In this document: piece by piece, positions 23,464-34,149 of the stretch
Numbering within the stretch: the stretch's first letter is position 1
How the letters are laid out: every line of letters starts with the position of its first letter
NCBI GenBank assembly: GCA_018873225.1
Contig: JAEILZ010000003.1
Coordinates: 1-64,000 of the forward strand
Direction: 5' to 3'
Origin: [Phialemoniopsis] sp. UDSM-2020
Lineage: Eukaryota; Ascomycota; Sordariomycetes; Thyridiales; Thyridiaceae
DNA: 64,000 nucleotides
Program-made: the position numbers and the translations under genes
The notes under the pieces: generated by a model
The model's input: only the letters and a program-made list of their open reading frames with translations
Told to the model about the DNA's origin: nothing
The model's database searches: none

Positions 23464-23683
23464 GACTTGAGCCCTAGAGGACAAGATTTTAATCTTTTAG
23501 GACCTCGTTTCTTTCAACCTCTTTCTGTAGCAAATGTCCTATGTAAATATACATTTCATGCAGTGAAACCATAACAACTCCCCCATAGGCAATACCCATT
23601 TCAGACATCATCTGGAAGATGTCAAAATTTGAAGTAGCATGGCTGTCACTGATACTATTCCTATTGTAGAACGTGATACAACA

Positions 23684-24787
23684 CTAGTCTAGGAATGCAG
23701 CCGGCACCTCCGGTCCCCAGACGGCCAGACTTTGATTGCCCGCAGGAAGTCGGCCGATAGGAGTATCTTGATTGACCAGGTCGCCATCTGCATAGTGCTC
23801 AATCATGTTACCTGTGGTATCCCACCAATAGTCAAAGATCTGACTACCCAGTATGTGACGACCAACACCCCATACACTCTTGTACCCCTTCTGTGCCAGC
23901 CATTGATGCCCTAGTTGCTGTGTATCATAGTCATGAACCTCAAACGAGCAGTGATGAACGTGCGACTTATCGCTCTTGCTGAGGAAAACGGTGTGGTGGT
24001 CAACGAGCTCGTCGCCTCTGTCAATATGGGCGAACACTGCAACGTCAGTCTGAGTTTCGCCGTCTGCTCCGACGTGAAGGAGGTCCGTGGGCACAAAGTT
24101 GATAATTCGAGTGTACCAGTCCAGCTGCTCCTCAAAGTTGACCACGCACATACCATAGTGGCCGAGCTATTAATTATTGACACATTAGCATAATGTATGT
24201 AAGGGCCTTAGGCAAGGATGTACCTTGTGCACCGCTGCCGCACCCGTGTTAAAACGCTGAAACCTTTTCTGCCGCGGCTTTTCAGCTTCGTAGTTGAGAA
24301 TGAGCTTGCGAGGCAATTCTCCCGCTACAGCAGGCTCTTGCCCAAATATGAAGTTTATGGGGAAGCCTTCAGCGTCGTAGGCTGTGACCATGGAGCCGCC
24401 GCCAGGAGCGTCGTGAAGGACCTGAATTGGTTCTGCGCCCTGGAGATGTGAGGCTTTGACCAAGTCTTGATACGTCTCAACCTCAAAGGTACCGCCAAGA
24501 AATTTCTTGGGACCTTTGCGAGCATAGTAGACATATTGGTCGGAACCATATCCTCGTAGCCAGACGCAGTCATCTGTCTTGCGAACAATATGCATGCCGA
24601 AGTCCTGCAAAAAAGTGCAGATAGCAGCAAGATCAGGATGCTGGTAACGCATATGCACAAGTCTCACAACACGGACTTGCTGCGCAGTGTCGATCCCGCG
24701 TTCCCGCCTCCATGTTTTTATGCTCATTCCCCCAACTCCTATCGCCTCTTTATCTGGGATAGATGCCCCGGTATTGTGTGCAGTCAT
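23684..24787 (-). CDS. Type I extradiol ring-cleavage dioxygenase
   Basis: Model: exons 24787-24224 and 24166-23684, 348 residues. Two vicinal-oxygen-chelate modules: the first begins RVVRLVHMRYQHPDL, the second LGHYGMCVVNFEEQLDWY. The expected iron ligands are His191 (LGHYG), His260 (HCSFEV) and Glu311 (MIEHYADGD), and all three are present. Family members cut catechols next to the hydroxyls (meta cleavage) with Fe(II) or Mn(II). Fungi more often use ortho cleavage, so this is notable. Neighbouring hydroxylases and the FAH hydrolase provide the steps before and after. An internal ATG about 20 codons in (MSIKTW) is an alternative start. Related glyoxalase-fold proteins of other function exist, but the intact metal triad favours a dioxygenase. 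Confidence 0.87.
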
Positions 24788-25271
24788 GTTTTGTGATTGC
24801 TGTGGACATGATCAGTAAAAGAACGCATCAGAGCTAGGGATATACAACTTCGTGTACTTACGTCAGACAGTTCGAATGATAAAGTTCCCAAATGATCGGA
24901 GGAAGACAGCTATGGAGGAGACATGATCTAGATAGGCAGGTGTTGATAACGATCCTGAGCATCCCAATAGTTCCTCCGGGCATTGTCTTATGTTGCGGGG
25001 GCCAACATGACAGCTTGCGGGGCATGTTGCGGGACACAAATCCCCGCAACATGCCCCGCAAGGTAGTAACTGCATGGACAACCCGTAAAGCAGGGGTTCC
25101 CCATGGGGATATCATTGGGGAAAACGGAGGTAGCATGTAAAGTGGTGTGAAAAACTGCCTCTATTTATTGAAACTTAGGATGAGTTCCAACTATTTGGTA
25201 TCTGTAGCGGCCTTCTCTCTATCATTTGGCCCCCCTGAAGAAACAGCGGGCTGTGTCCATATTGTACCCCA
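24788..25271. promoter_or_regulatory. Divergent promoter, dioxygenase / P450
   Basis: These 484 bp lie between the extradiol dioxygenase (-) and the P450 (+). They contain the inverted repeat at 25014-25062 and a further GTTGCGGGG at 24992-25000, so about five copies of the CCCCGCAA-type box in 70 bp. Both genes are likely controlled together. Confidence 0.6.
25014..25062. promoter_or_regulatory. Perfect 20-bp inverted repeat with 9-bp loop
   Basis: Left arm 25014-25033 starts CTTGCGGGGCATG; right arm 25043-25062 is its exact reverse complement; the spacer is 25034-25042. Each arm holds two GTTGCGGG/TTGCGGGG-type boxes. It is GC-rich inside an ordinary promoter. Possible operator for a dimeric regulator (the C2H2 factor at 17.2-19.9 kb or CreA), or a cruciform-forming sequence. 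Confidence 0.75.
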
Positions 25272-27171
25272 ATGCCAGAATTCAGGATGCTTAAGCTCAT
25301 TGTTGATGGTCTACCTGCAGCTTCTCGTCTCTTTGTTGCCGTTCTCGCTGTGGCTTTCTTGGTCATACTTATTGACTATGCCTTGAGAGCCCGGCGCCCT
25401 CAGAACTTTCCTCCTGGGCCTCCAACGATTCCTATTCTAGGCAATTTGCAACAGTTCCCTAAAACTCATGGGTTTTTCAAGTAAGCGGTGTCTTCCTTTC
25501 TCTTTCACACTATGTTCATCAAACTGAAGGCTAAGGAGGTTCCATGAGTGGGGTGGGAAATACGGATCCATCATTGGATTGAAGTTGGGTCCTCAAAACG
25601 TTGTCGTTCTCAACGATTATCGGCATGTCAAGGAGTGCGTGACCATTTGATGGCAAAACAGAGAGATCTCAAAACTGACATACGGCTTTTGCGAAGGTTA
25701 TTTGATAAAAGGGGAGCAATATACTCGGATCGTCCCCCAAATCATATTGCCAACGACATCATCTATCCGAATGGCATGCACATTCTCCACGTACACTATG
25801 GGAATAAATGGCGCTCCTTGAGAAAGACGTTGCAAGCTGTCTTGAACGTCAAAGCCGTAGACGACATGTTGCCATTTCAGGAGGCTGAGGCCACTATCAT
25901 GCTCCAACAGCTTGTGGCTAGCCCCGAGGAATGGTACGACCATGTCCGGCGATATTCTACCTCGGTCATTCTCGCTTCAATTTATGGCCTCAGAGGCGCC
26001 ACGTTCAACTCTCCGCGAGTCAGAAACCTTTATCACGTTCAAGACCAGGTCACCAAAATCACGGAAATTGGTGCGACTCCACCTACTGATGCGTTCCCGT
26101 TCTTGCGGTTCGTCCCTAATTTTCTGTCGCCATGGAGGACATGGGCCAAGGAGATTCGGCATTTGCAGAGAGAACTCTACGTTGGCCTGATGAAAGAGAC
26201 TCAAGAGCATTATAAAACCCGAAGGAGCAACAGCTGCTTTCTCATGAGACTGCTTGACGAGCAACAAAGTAGCGGGTTTGATGATGAACAAATTGCGTAC
26301 CTTGGAGGTAGCCTTGTAAGTTTTGACTTCTCGTTAATTTGAAAGTCGCTAATGAGTCCTTCTCAGATGGAGGGAGGGTCCGACACAACTGCTTCAACAA
26401 TCATGTCTTTCATATTGGCTATGGTTCAGTATCCCGAATGTTTAGCAAGATGTCAAGAGGAGGTTGATAATATATGTGGCTCAGAGCGATCACCCAATAT
26501 TGGCGACAGTCAGGCACTGGTTTATCTCGGAGCTACTCTCAAAGAGGTACATTCTCAATGATCAACGTATTACGGACTTCTCAAGCTAACGCTCAGGCTA
26601 GACTCTCCGATGGAGACCTGTTGCGGCAACTGGTATTCCGCACGCTCTAACTCAAGACGACTTCTACGAGGGATTTTACTTACCAAAAGGAACTATGCTC
26701 TTCGCCAATACATGGGCCATTCATCGCTCCTCCGAATTCCAGCGTGCCAATGAGTTCTACCCCGAACGATTTCTAAGGAACAAATTTGGAGTGGTTGGTG
26801 AAGTCGACGACATGGACAGCAAACGTCGCGAGACGTATGCCTTTGGTGCCGGAAGACGAGTTTGCCCTGGTCAGAGGCTGGCAGAAAATTCTCTGGTAAG
26901 CTACAGCTACATTAAGCCAAATGCACACAACAAGGAAAAATGCTGAGACAGCGATTAGCTTGTGACCATGGCAAAGATCGTCTGGGCTTTCAACCTGAGC
27001 CCGGGTCCCGGATTCACGGAGCAGCCTGTGCTGAGCGGGTACCACGGTGGCTTTCTTATTGCACCGAAAAAGTTTCCTCTCAAGTTGACCCCGCGCTCAG
27101 AAGGCCATGTCAAGGTCATCGAAAAAGAGAGTGAAGAGGCATTGAATGTGCTTTCCCAATTGAAGCACTGA
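25272..27171 (+). CDS. Cytochrome P450 monooxygenase
   Basis: Model: exons 25272-25480, 25539-25634, 25697-26315, 26367-26546, 26602-26895 and 26959-27171, 536 residues. An N-terminal membrane anchor (about residues 15-38) is followed by a proline-rich hinge FPPGPPTIPILGN. The I-helix oxygen-binding motif is GGSDTTAST, the K-helix ExxR is E368-TLR, and the heme-binding loop is FGAGRRVCPGQRLAE with Cys456. It is an ER-anchored, heme-thiolate monooxygenase of the CYP2-like fungal clan related to O-methylsterigmatocystin-oxidoreductase annotations. Sharing a promoter with the extradiol dioxygenase suggests it hydroxylates or demethylates the aromatic substrate. One exon-joining site (GTGCGT donor at 25635) is less canonical but keeps frame and homology. 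Confidence 0.9.
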
Positions 27172-28063
27172 TTGAGCGGATTGACTCCAACTGTCTCTGG
27201 TAGCACCACACCGTTTCTGTTCGGGATACGGACGGTTCGGGATACGCGCTGAACCCTGAGGAGAGGGTATAGCAAATTGATATAAACATATAAATTGGTT
27301 ACCAGCGCTTGTTACGATCGTGATGTCAAGTTTGGTTAGGTGAGCGCCTATGAGACGGGGTTTCACCGAAATCCATGGCTCTGAATGGTGATGCATTGTA
27401 GCTTGATGAAAAGCAAAATGTGCTGGGTTTATCAATGAACAATCTGATTAAAGGAAAATGAATGTCTAATGTAACTATTGATGACCTTGTCCCGGGCGCT
27501 CACTGTGGTCGGTGTTCACCTAGTTTGTATCTGATTGTGAGGGGTATACGGAACGAACCGAAGTGCAACGATGAACCAGTCCTACTTGCTAAAGTTGTTA
27601 AGAACCCTTATTAAGGATAGCTCGTCAAATGTCTTTGATAATCTTTCTCTACAATCCATCTCAAAGGTTTATTGATACGCCGATGAGTAATCGGCAACAT
27701 CAAGTGGTCTCAAGCGGAGCCTTTCCGAGCGGACCAATGACCGCCATGCTCCTTTGCGTTCGAACTTGGATGGTAACATATTCTGTCATTCAAATGTATC
27801 CCCGCAAACCATTCCTAATTCACGACGAAACTAAGACAAGTCTTTCGCGGGGACGGCGGGGCTTTGTGGCACCAGGATGAAGGAAGCTGCAGTCACATAG
27901 ATCCGTGGATTGTTCATCAGCCGTTCGTGGCTCATCCCCAGTACAATGATCATCTCGGGCACGTTACTGTATAAAAACATCTACTCAATCAGCGCACTAG
28001 TCTACAACCTATACGTCAGAACCATCTTGGTGTTCAGTATCGACTTTGCGCAGAACAACAATC
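27172..28063. promoter_or_regulatory. Intergenic and promoter of second flavin monooxygenase
   Basis: About 0.9 kb. CCCCGCAAA at 27800-27808 and two GCGGGG boxes (27847-27852, 27856-27861) lie about 200-265 bp before the start at 28064. They match the boxes in the two other promoters of region B. No gene is supported in the rest. Confidence 0.45.
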
Positions 28064-29683
28064 ATGTCGAAAACATCGGTTGATGGAGTTCATAGACTCC
28101 CTGAGACGGGCATGACTGTCATCATCATTGGGGCCGGAGTCGGGGGTCTGCAAGCAGCACTCGAGTGTTGGCGAAAGGGATTCAATGTCGTGGTTCTTGA
28201 GGCAGTCGAGAAACTTTCTCTTCAAGGTACGATCTCAATCAGCCACAGTGATCACTTGTTGACTAAGATGGGAACTCAGGCGATTTCTTCACGATTACCC
28301 CGTCCGCCCTCGCCACGCTGGTCAATTACCCCAGCATGCTCGCCGAGTATCACGAAACAGTCTATGACTGTTCGATCCACTTGTACTCGCCCTCGGGAAG
28401 CGAGCTTCATTCTGTCGACCCCGAGTGGAAGCGGCCAGGGGCTGCCACGGCTGCACCAGACGTCAACATTTCATTCTTGAATCGTCGACCACACTACACT
28501 CAAATGCAGCTGAAACAAGCAAAGAGACTCGGCATCCCAGTTCACTGGGGCCAAAGAGTCACCGCAGTCAGTGAGGATGAGAGCGGTGTGACAGTGAAGA
28601 CGGCCTTCGGACAGGAGTTCCGAGGAGACGTTTGCATCTGTGCCACAGGAATCGGCTCGGCAGTGCTTGGCTTCGATACTGGTCACGATAACAAGGTGCA
28701 GGACAGCGGCTACGCGGTCGCTCGAGCCGCTTTTCCTCGCAGTGCGATCAAGGATGGTTCACCAGCCTCAACCCTTCTCGCCAGAATTGACAACAGACCG
28801 GAATTTCGGGTCTATCTCGGAAATGACCTGCACCTGATCCTCTTTCTCACCCCAGACTGGGTGGCGTTTGTTCTCACCCATCCAGTGAGCACTCTTCTTT
28901 CCAAGGCGACGTCTTGTGCGGTTTAGCTGATCATACAACACAGGACTTTGACGACGCCCAGGAGTCGTGGTCTAACCTGCGAGACCCCGCAGAGCTGGTG
29001 ACCTACCTCGAGAAGGCAAATGACCACTGGGACCCAGCTGTGCTCGACTTCATCCGGTCTTCGACCAGGGGAGCAGTGGACTGGAAGTTGAGGTGGCGCG
29101 ACAGTACAGAACAGTGGACGTCGACGGGCGGGAGGCTGGTCTTGTTGGGAGATGCTGCACACGCTTTTCTCCCTACTGCAGGCAACGGAGCAGTACAGGC
29201 CCTCGAAGATGCCCTGTCCTTGGCCGAGTGTCTCCACATTGCGGGAAAGCAGAACATATCGCAGGGCACCAAAGTGCATAACAAGTTGAGGTACGGTCTC
29301 TTTGACGCGATGCAACAGACGTCTTCTTGCTGACTCGAAGTTGTGGCTACAGATTTGAGAGAGTGAGCATCCTCCAGCAAACGGGGTTTCTCAATAGGGA
29401 AGAGCTCCATCATGCCAACATCGTGGCAATCCAGGAGGACAGAAAGAACGCCGACATTGGATTCTTCAAGATTGGAAGATGGGTGTGGAGCCACAACCCA
29501 GAGGTCTATGCGCGAGAGAACTATGCAAGTTGCCTTGCCCACTTGACGCAAGGCAAGCCTTTTCCAAGCACCAACATCCCACCGGGCCATGTCTACCAGA
29601 ATTGGAGCCTGGAATCAGAGACTGAACGCATGAAAGCTGGCGTAAAGTCAACCCTGAAGCAGAATGGAGATTGGAGCGCATAA
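28064..29683 (+). CDS. FAD monooxygenase, salicylate-hydroxylase type
   Basis: Model: exons 28064-28226, 28280-28884, 28944-29290 and 29353-29683, 481 residues. N-terminal VIIIGAGVGGLQAALE is the Rossmann ADP-binding turn; GRLVLLGDAAHAFLPTAGNGA is the GD flavin motif; and an internal FGQEFRGDVCICATG segment takes the place of the DG motif. Length and order match group A aromatic monooxygenases such as salicylate and 6-hydroxynicotinate hydroxylases, though fungal secondary-metabolism members also occur. It probably adds a hydroxyl, with or without decarboxylation, before ring cleavage. Its promoter shares boxes with the other region B genes. No break was seen. Confidence 0.85.
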
Positions 29684-30419
29684 GAAAGGCTAGTTCTGGT
29701 TGCACTCCCGGGCATATTGGCTTCCTTGTAGTTGAGAATGAAGCCAAATTCCAGTGTCAGCTCGAGTCGCAAAAGATCGTGGTTACCCTGCCAAGTTGGA
29801 GCCATCGGTGTATGTAGTATGTTTTATGATGGTCTCTGGCGCGTGTTATCCGACAAGTGTGACGAGATCGTCTGCCTTGTCAGAGGCATCAACTGCTACG
29901 GCGCGATTAGTTGACGGCGGTGCTCCCAAAGCGTTCATCATCAGCCAGATGATGTTTGGGTTTGACTCCACAGTCAAGCTAAGATTTAGTGCCCCTTGGT
30001 CGGACCTGACTTTACCGAGATCGGCCACTCAGGGTTGCAATCACAGTCTTGGCCAATGGATAAGAAAGCGGTAATCTCCGCTAATCTTTAGGCTTGGAGT
30101 CAAAACAACAGCGCTGGAACGGTGCCGGGGTCAGGGCCTGTCTTTGTGCCTGTGCCAGGGACCGGCCGAGGCCGGGTCGGTGACGCGATCGGGAAGAAAA
30201 AAATCGCAAAGCGCCACATGCAGCGCATTGCCGCCGTATCATACCCGACAAAGCTTTTTTTCTCTCTCTTCCTTATCTCGCCTACTCACATTCATTGGGA
30301 AGCGCACGCACACAGCAATCTCTTCACAGACGCGACCTGTATTGCTCTCGTCAAAGATTTGTCAATCCATCAATCCCTACGCCAATCGTGAGCGTGGGCG
30401 CATCGTCGAGTCGCCAGAC
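29684..30419. other. Intergenic
   Basis: About 0.74 kb between the flavin monooxygenase and the DUF1275 gene. A pyrimidine-rich stretch (about 30240-30300) before the next start is typical of fungal promoters. No supported gene. Confidence 0.4.
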
Positions 30420-31402
30420 ATGGATCTTGAGAACGGCAGCAGCCCCGGCGGCTCTGCGGCAGACGTGCATGCGACCCAGCAGCCGCAGCCTTCGCCATCG
30501 ACACCGAAACCGGCACAGACGCCCAAATCCAAGGTCGCCGCCACAAGTTGGCTCACAAACCTTCGAGATGATGTCAATGCATCCTATTCCGACCTTCCCG
30601 TGCTCGCCTGCTGCGCAGTCTCTGGATTGTGCGACAGTGTCGCCTTCAATGCTGGCGGCGTGTTTGTGAGCATGGTAAGCTAGACTCTGTGTCACTTGCT
30701 TGTGTTATCTTTCTTGCTGTACGACCTGAGGGTACTAACAGCCAGTAGCAAACGGGCAACACCATCTTCCTCGCCCTTGGTGCCTCTCAACTCCCCGCAG
30801 GCGAGCCCACCCTCTGGCTGAAGGCTCTCGCCTCAATTGCGGCCTTCTGGGCCGGGTGCTTCGCCTTCTCAAAATCGAGACATCTTCATCCGCAGCGCAA
30901 GGCAACCTTGTCCCTGTCGTTTTTCGTCCAGGCCGCCTTCATCTTTGCTGCCGCCGCCCTCGCCCAATCGCACACTGTCCCCTCCTTTGCCGGCGCACTG
31001 CTTGGCACGAGTGAGGACGCCGGCGAGAAGCACCTGAGCGAGAACGACGTCACCATCTATGCGCCTCTCATTCTTCTCGGGTTCCAGTTCGGCGGTCAGA
31101 TTGTCACGAGCCGCATCTTAGGCTTCAATGAGGTCCCGACTAATGTGCTGACATCTGTGTATTGCGATCTACTCTCTGATCCTAAGATTCTAGCCCCTGT
31201 TGCTGCCAACCCAAAGCGCAATCGCCGTGTGGCGGCCGTCGTGTTACTCGTTGCCGGCGGCATCGCAGGTGGCTGGCTTCAGCGAACTCGGGCAGGTATG
31301 AGCGCAGCGTTATGGATCGCTGGAGGCATCAAAATAGTCATTGCTGTGGCCTGGCTCATGTGGAGTGGCAAGACGACCCCGACGCCAACGCAGCAGAAGT
31401 AG
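30420..31402 (+). CDS. DUF1275 (YoaK-like) membrane protein
   Basis: Model: exons 30420-30674 and 30749-31402, 302 residues. A Pro/Thr-rich N-terminus of about 55 residues precedes a DUF1275 core with several membrane segments: LACCAVSGLCDSVAFNAGGVFVSM, then QTGNTIFLALG (the conserved TGN motif of the family), and FQFGGQIVTSRILG. Function is not known for this family, found in bacteria and fungi; transport or small-molecule sensing has been guessed. It is tail-to-tail with the next MFS gene. The start at 30420 is the first in-frame ATG after a pyrimidine-rich leader. Confidence 0.85.
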
Positions 31403-31470
31403 AGGCCAGTTGTCCGCTCCCTCCTTGGCCGCCACTCTGAGGGTCCGCACGGCTGTTGGGAACCTCAAGA

Positions 31471-33300
31471 TTATATGACATAGCGGAAGTTGGGGTTCTC
31501 CTTGTCTGTGAGGTCCTCGAACGCGTGAAGCATCCGTGCATCACTCGCCTCGTGCACACCCGCGGCCGCCATGGCATCGCGTTGCTTGTTTTGATATGAG
31601 AGATAGAACCGAAGACCAAGTATAATAATCACCAATAGAGAATAGCAACCCAGGTGCGTTGCAAACGCGATGAAATACCGTGGCTTGTCCCGATCGAGGA
31701 ACACCTGAGGGCCTATTTGATTCGATGTCAGTACATTCTTTCGAGTTACACAAGCTTTCATTTCCAGCAGTTGACCTACCAATTGCGTTGCCAGCTGCCC
31801 ATATGATAAAGTTGAGTGCCACGGCAACAGTCTTCTTTGTTTGTCCGGCAACGTTGCGGGAGATCATGGACAAGGCCAACGTTTGGGCTGACCAAAACGA
31901 CAGCGTGATGTAGTAGCAGATCACAAGGCCCACGCGCTGCGAGAAGGTGTGCAGCGGCACCGTCATGAGCAGAATCGTGCCGACAAAAGAGCTGTTGCAG
32001 GTGTTAACAGCTGAGTGCATCTGACTTGGGAAATGTACTCACGGTATGCAGAAACCAAGCATAACTAGCAAGTTTTGGTTGGTTTTCTTGACGAGCCAGG
32101 CTGAACCTAGAAGAACGATGATAATGTAGAAGCCGAGTACCATGGCAAGCAATTGTGTCTGCAACGTTGAGAAACCAAACGATTTGATGATGATGCCTTG
32201 GAAAGCACCGAGTCCTGACGTGGGGAGAGTCGTGCAGAGAGCAATCAAGGCATAGCCCCAGACTTGGGGATCTCGAAGACCTTCTATAAACTGGCTCCTT
32301 TTCCACTGGCGGCTCTAAAGGCCAGTCTGATTATCGCGTACACGCTCGACCATGAGGTGCTTGTCCTCCTCGCTGAAGCACTTGGCACGCATGGGAGAGT
32401 CGGGCATCCACCAGCCCACGAAGAGACCAAAGACCACTGAGATGATGCCGTACGTCATGAACAACGCCTGCCAGCTTTTCAATGGCCCCGAGCTGATGAG
32501 GCTGAAGCAGTAGGCTAACAACCCGCCAACAATTTGTTGTGCTCCGTTCATCATGTACCTATTCAGACGTTCAGTCACGAACCGGAATGACAGCCACGAA
32601 GGAATCAGAAATTACCAGTATGTCACTCTTGAAGCCTGTTCTTCGCGGCGATACCACATCGCAGAGAGTATCACGAAGGCTGGTTGACAGACGGATTCGA
32701 AAAGACCGAGAAGAGTGCGGACGATGACAAGACCAGTGAAGTTATGGCATGCAGCAGTCATGGCCAAGCAGATGCCCCAGGCACAGATATTGAAGCTGAG
32801 ATACTTTGCAATAGGTACCCGGGAGAGAATGTAATTCTGGGGATATTCGACGACCAAGATGCATATGTAGATACAGGTTGTCAACCAATTGTACTTCACA
32901 CTTCTTGTCAGCCTCAAAACTTGATTGGTTACTCTTGCGTATCTCTCACCTGTTGGCCGTGTAAGCCAGTATCATCAAGAGTGCCCATGATCGACGCAAA
33001 CGACATGGTCCCCTTGTCAATGGCCTGTATGAAATACGTGGTGATCATGACGGCCAGAACACGCTTGTCAATCTTGCGCCGGAGCTCGTCGTTCTTTTCC
33101 GGCGATATCTCGATACGAGCCTCGGAAACATATTTCGCTAGTTCTTTGTCGACTCGGTCATAGTTCTGGTGGTCTTTGGCGTCGATGTCCAGCGAAGCTC
33201 GCACCCCGGCCTCACCCCTGCCAGAATGCGGCGTTGGTGCGGCATGGCTGGGAGCTACCGGCTGCACAAGGTCCGGGTCCGGCACTTCCAGGTTGGACAT
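31471..33300 (-). pseudogene. MFS allantoate-permease-type gene with in-frame stop
   Basis: Model: exons 33300-32950, 32893-32616, 32558-32043, 31991-31780 and 31712-31471. It would be 532 codons if read through. All five exons join in phase and give a normal Dal5/Tna1-type carrier (LDDTGLHGQQ, YNWLTTCIYICILVVEYPQN, WYRREEQASR, VAGQTKK). A TAG at 32315-32317 interrupts exon 3 just after the conserved NQTG, and the frame resumes unchanged with QWKRSQF. A CAG-to-TAG change would explain it. The only GT-AG way around it is a 36-nt intron that deletes the conserved motif, so I call this a probable pseudogene or a sequence error. An upstream in-frame ATG at 33372 exists. Confidence 0.75.
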
Positions 33301-34149
33301 GTTTGGTTCGGGTGGCTGAGCTACTTGCAGACAAGGTTGGGTGGATGCCAATGTCTCGGCGCCAAGATTCATGTGTTCATGGTTGCAGCATTTAATACTC
33401 TTTGTCAACACCAAGTTTTCTATTCATTGAACCCGACAATCTCGGGTGAAATAAGACGAGTCCAGTCGTCGTTTGGGCTAACATTGGACCGAGAGTCTCC
33501 ATCACTAGGCGATCGGCAGGTCCATCAACTCCATTCTTTACCCCATTAACAGCGAAGTTTTGCGGGCCACCACAGTTTGTTTCTCTCCCTTCAGGCTGTT
33601 TAGGGTGATCCATCCCCAGTTGCCCCGCCCCCACGGAGGGCGGGGAGAGGGCACCTCGGGGCTCGCTCCTGTCGACAGGAGGTATGTAAATTTCGATGCG
33701 ACAGTCATGGTTGAAAGATATGGAGTAGGATCGGCGAACCTTTTTGAAGCCGGCATACACTCTGGAGAGCTAGAGAAACGCGGGAATAACGCAGGCGCGC
33801 TGCGTGTATGCGCGTACATGGCGTGACTTTCGGTCCGAGACGATGCCCATTCTGGGGCGGCTCCCACGGAGATTTATCCACCAAGGAGATTCGGCGCCTG
33901 CCTCTGAGGGTTAGGTGCGGAACTCTTCTCGGGGCGGAAAATGGGCACAGTAAGGCACAGTAAGGCGCAGCAAATGCCGTTTGATCGGCCCAGGAGGGAC
34001 CTTCGCACACAAAAGAGACGCAATCTTGACCCGAAGAGCGCACTCGAGTTTCCCCGCCACGTAATGCGCTTCCCACTCGCTCTCAGGGAACGGATTAACT
34101 AAACCTCTTATCTTCCCGTTGATACGCTCCTCCGAGCTTCCACCCCGCA
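33301..34149. other. Divergent intergenic region
   Basis: About 0.85 kb between the broken MFS gene (-) and the GH105 gene (+). Three 10-bp near-repeats of the form TAAGGCACAG lie at 33941-33970. No coding region is supported. Confidence 0.45.
33941..33970. repeat. Three tandem 10-bp near-repeats
   Basis: Units are ATGGGCACAG, TAAGGCACAG and TAAGGCGCAG, about 180 bp before the GH105 start. Could be a regulatory element or replication slippage. Confidence 0.6.

Noticed and set aside
2247..29683. Secondary metabolite cluster
   Set aside because: No polyketide synthase, nonribosomal peptide synthetase, terpene synthase or prenyltransferase core was found in the window.
13251..29683. Nicotinate catabolism (hxn) cluster
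   Set aside because: The carrier type and monooxygenases are suggestive, but no molybdenum hydroxylase or other hxn hallmark enzyme is present.
32276..32352. 36-nt intron removing the TAG in the MFS gene
   Set aside because: Too short for a usual fungal intron and it would delete the conserved NQTG motif, so an in-frame stop is the simpler reading.
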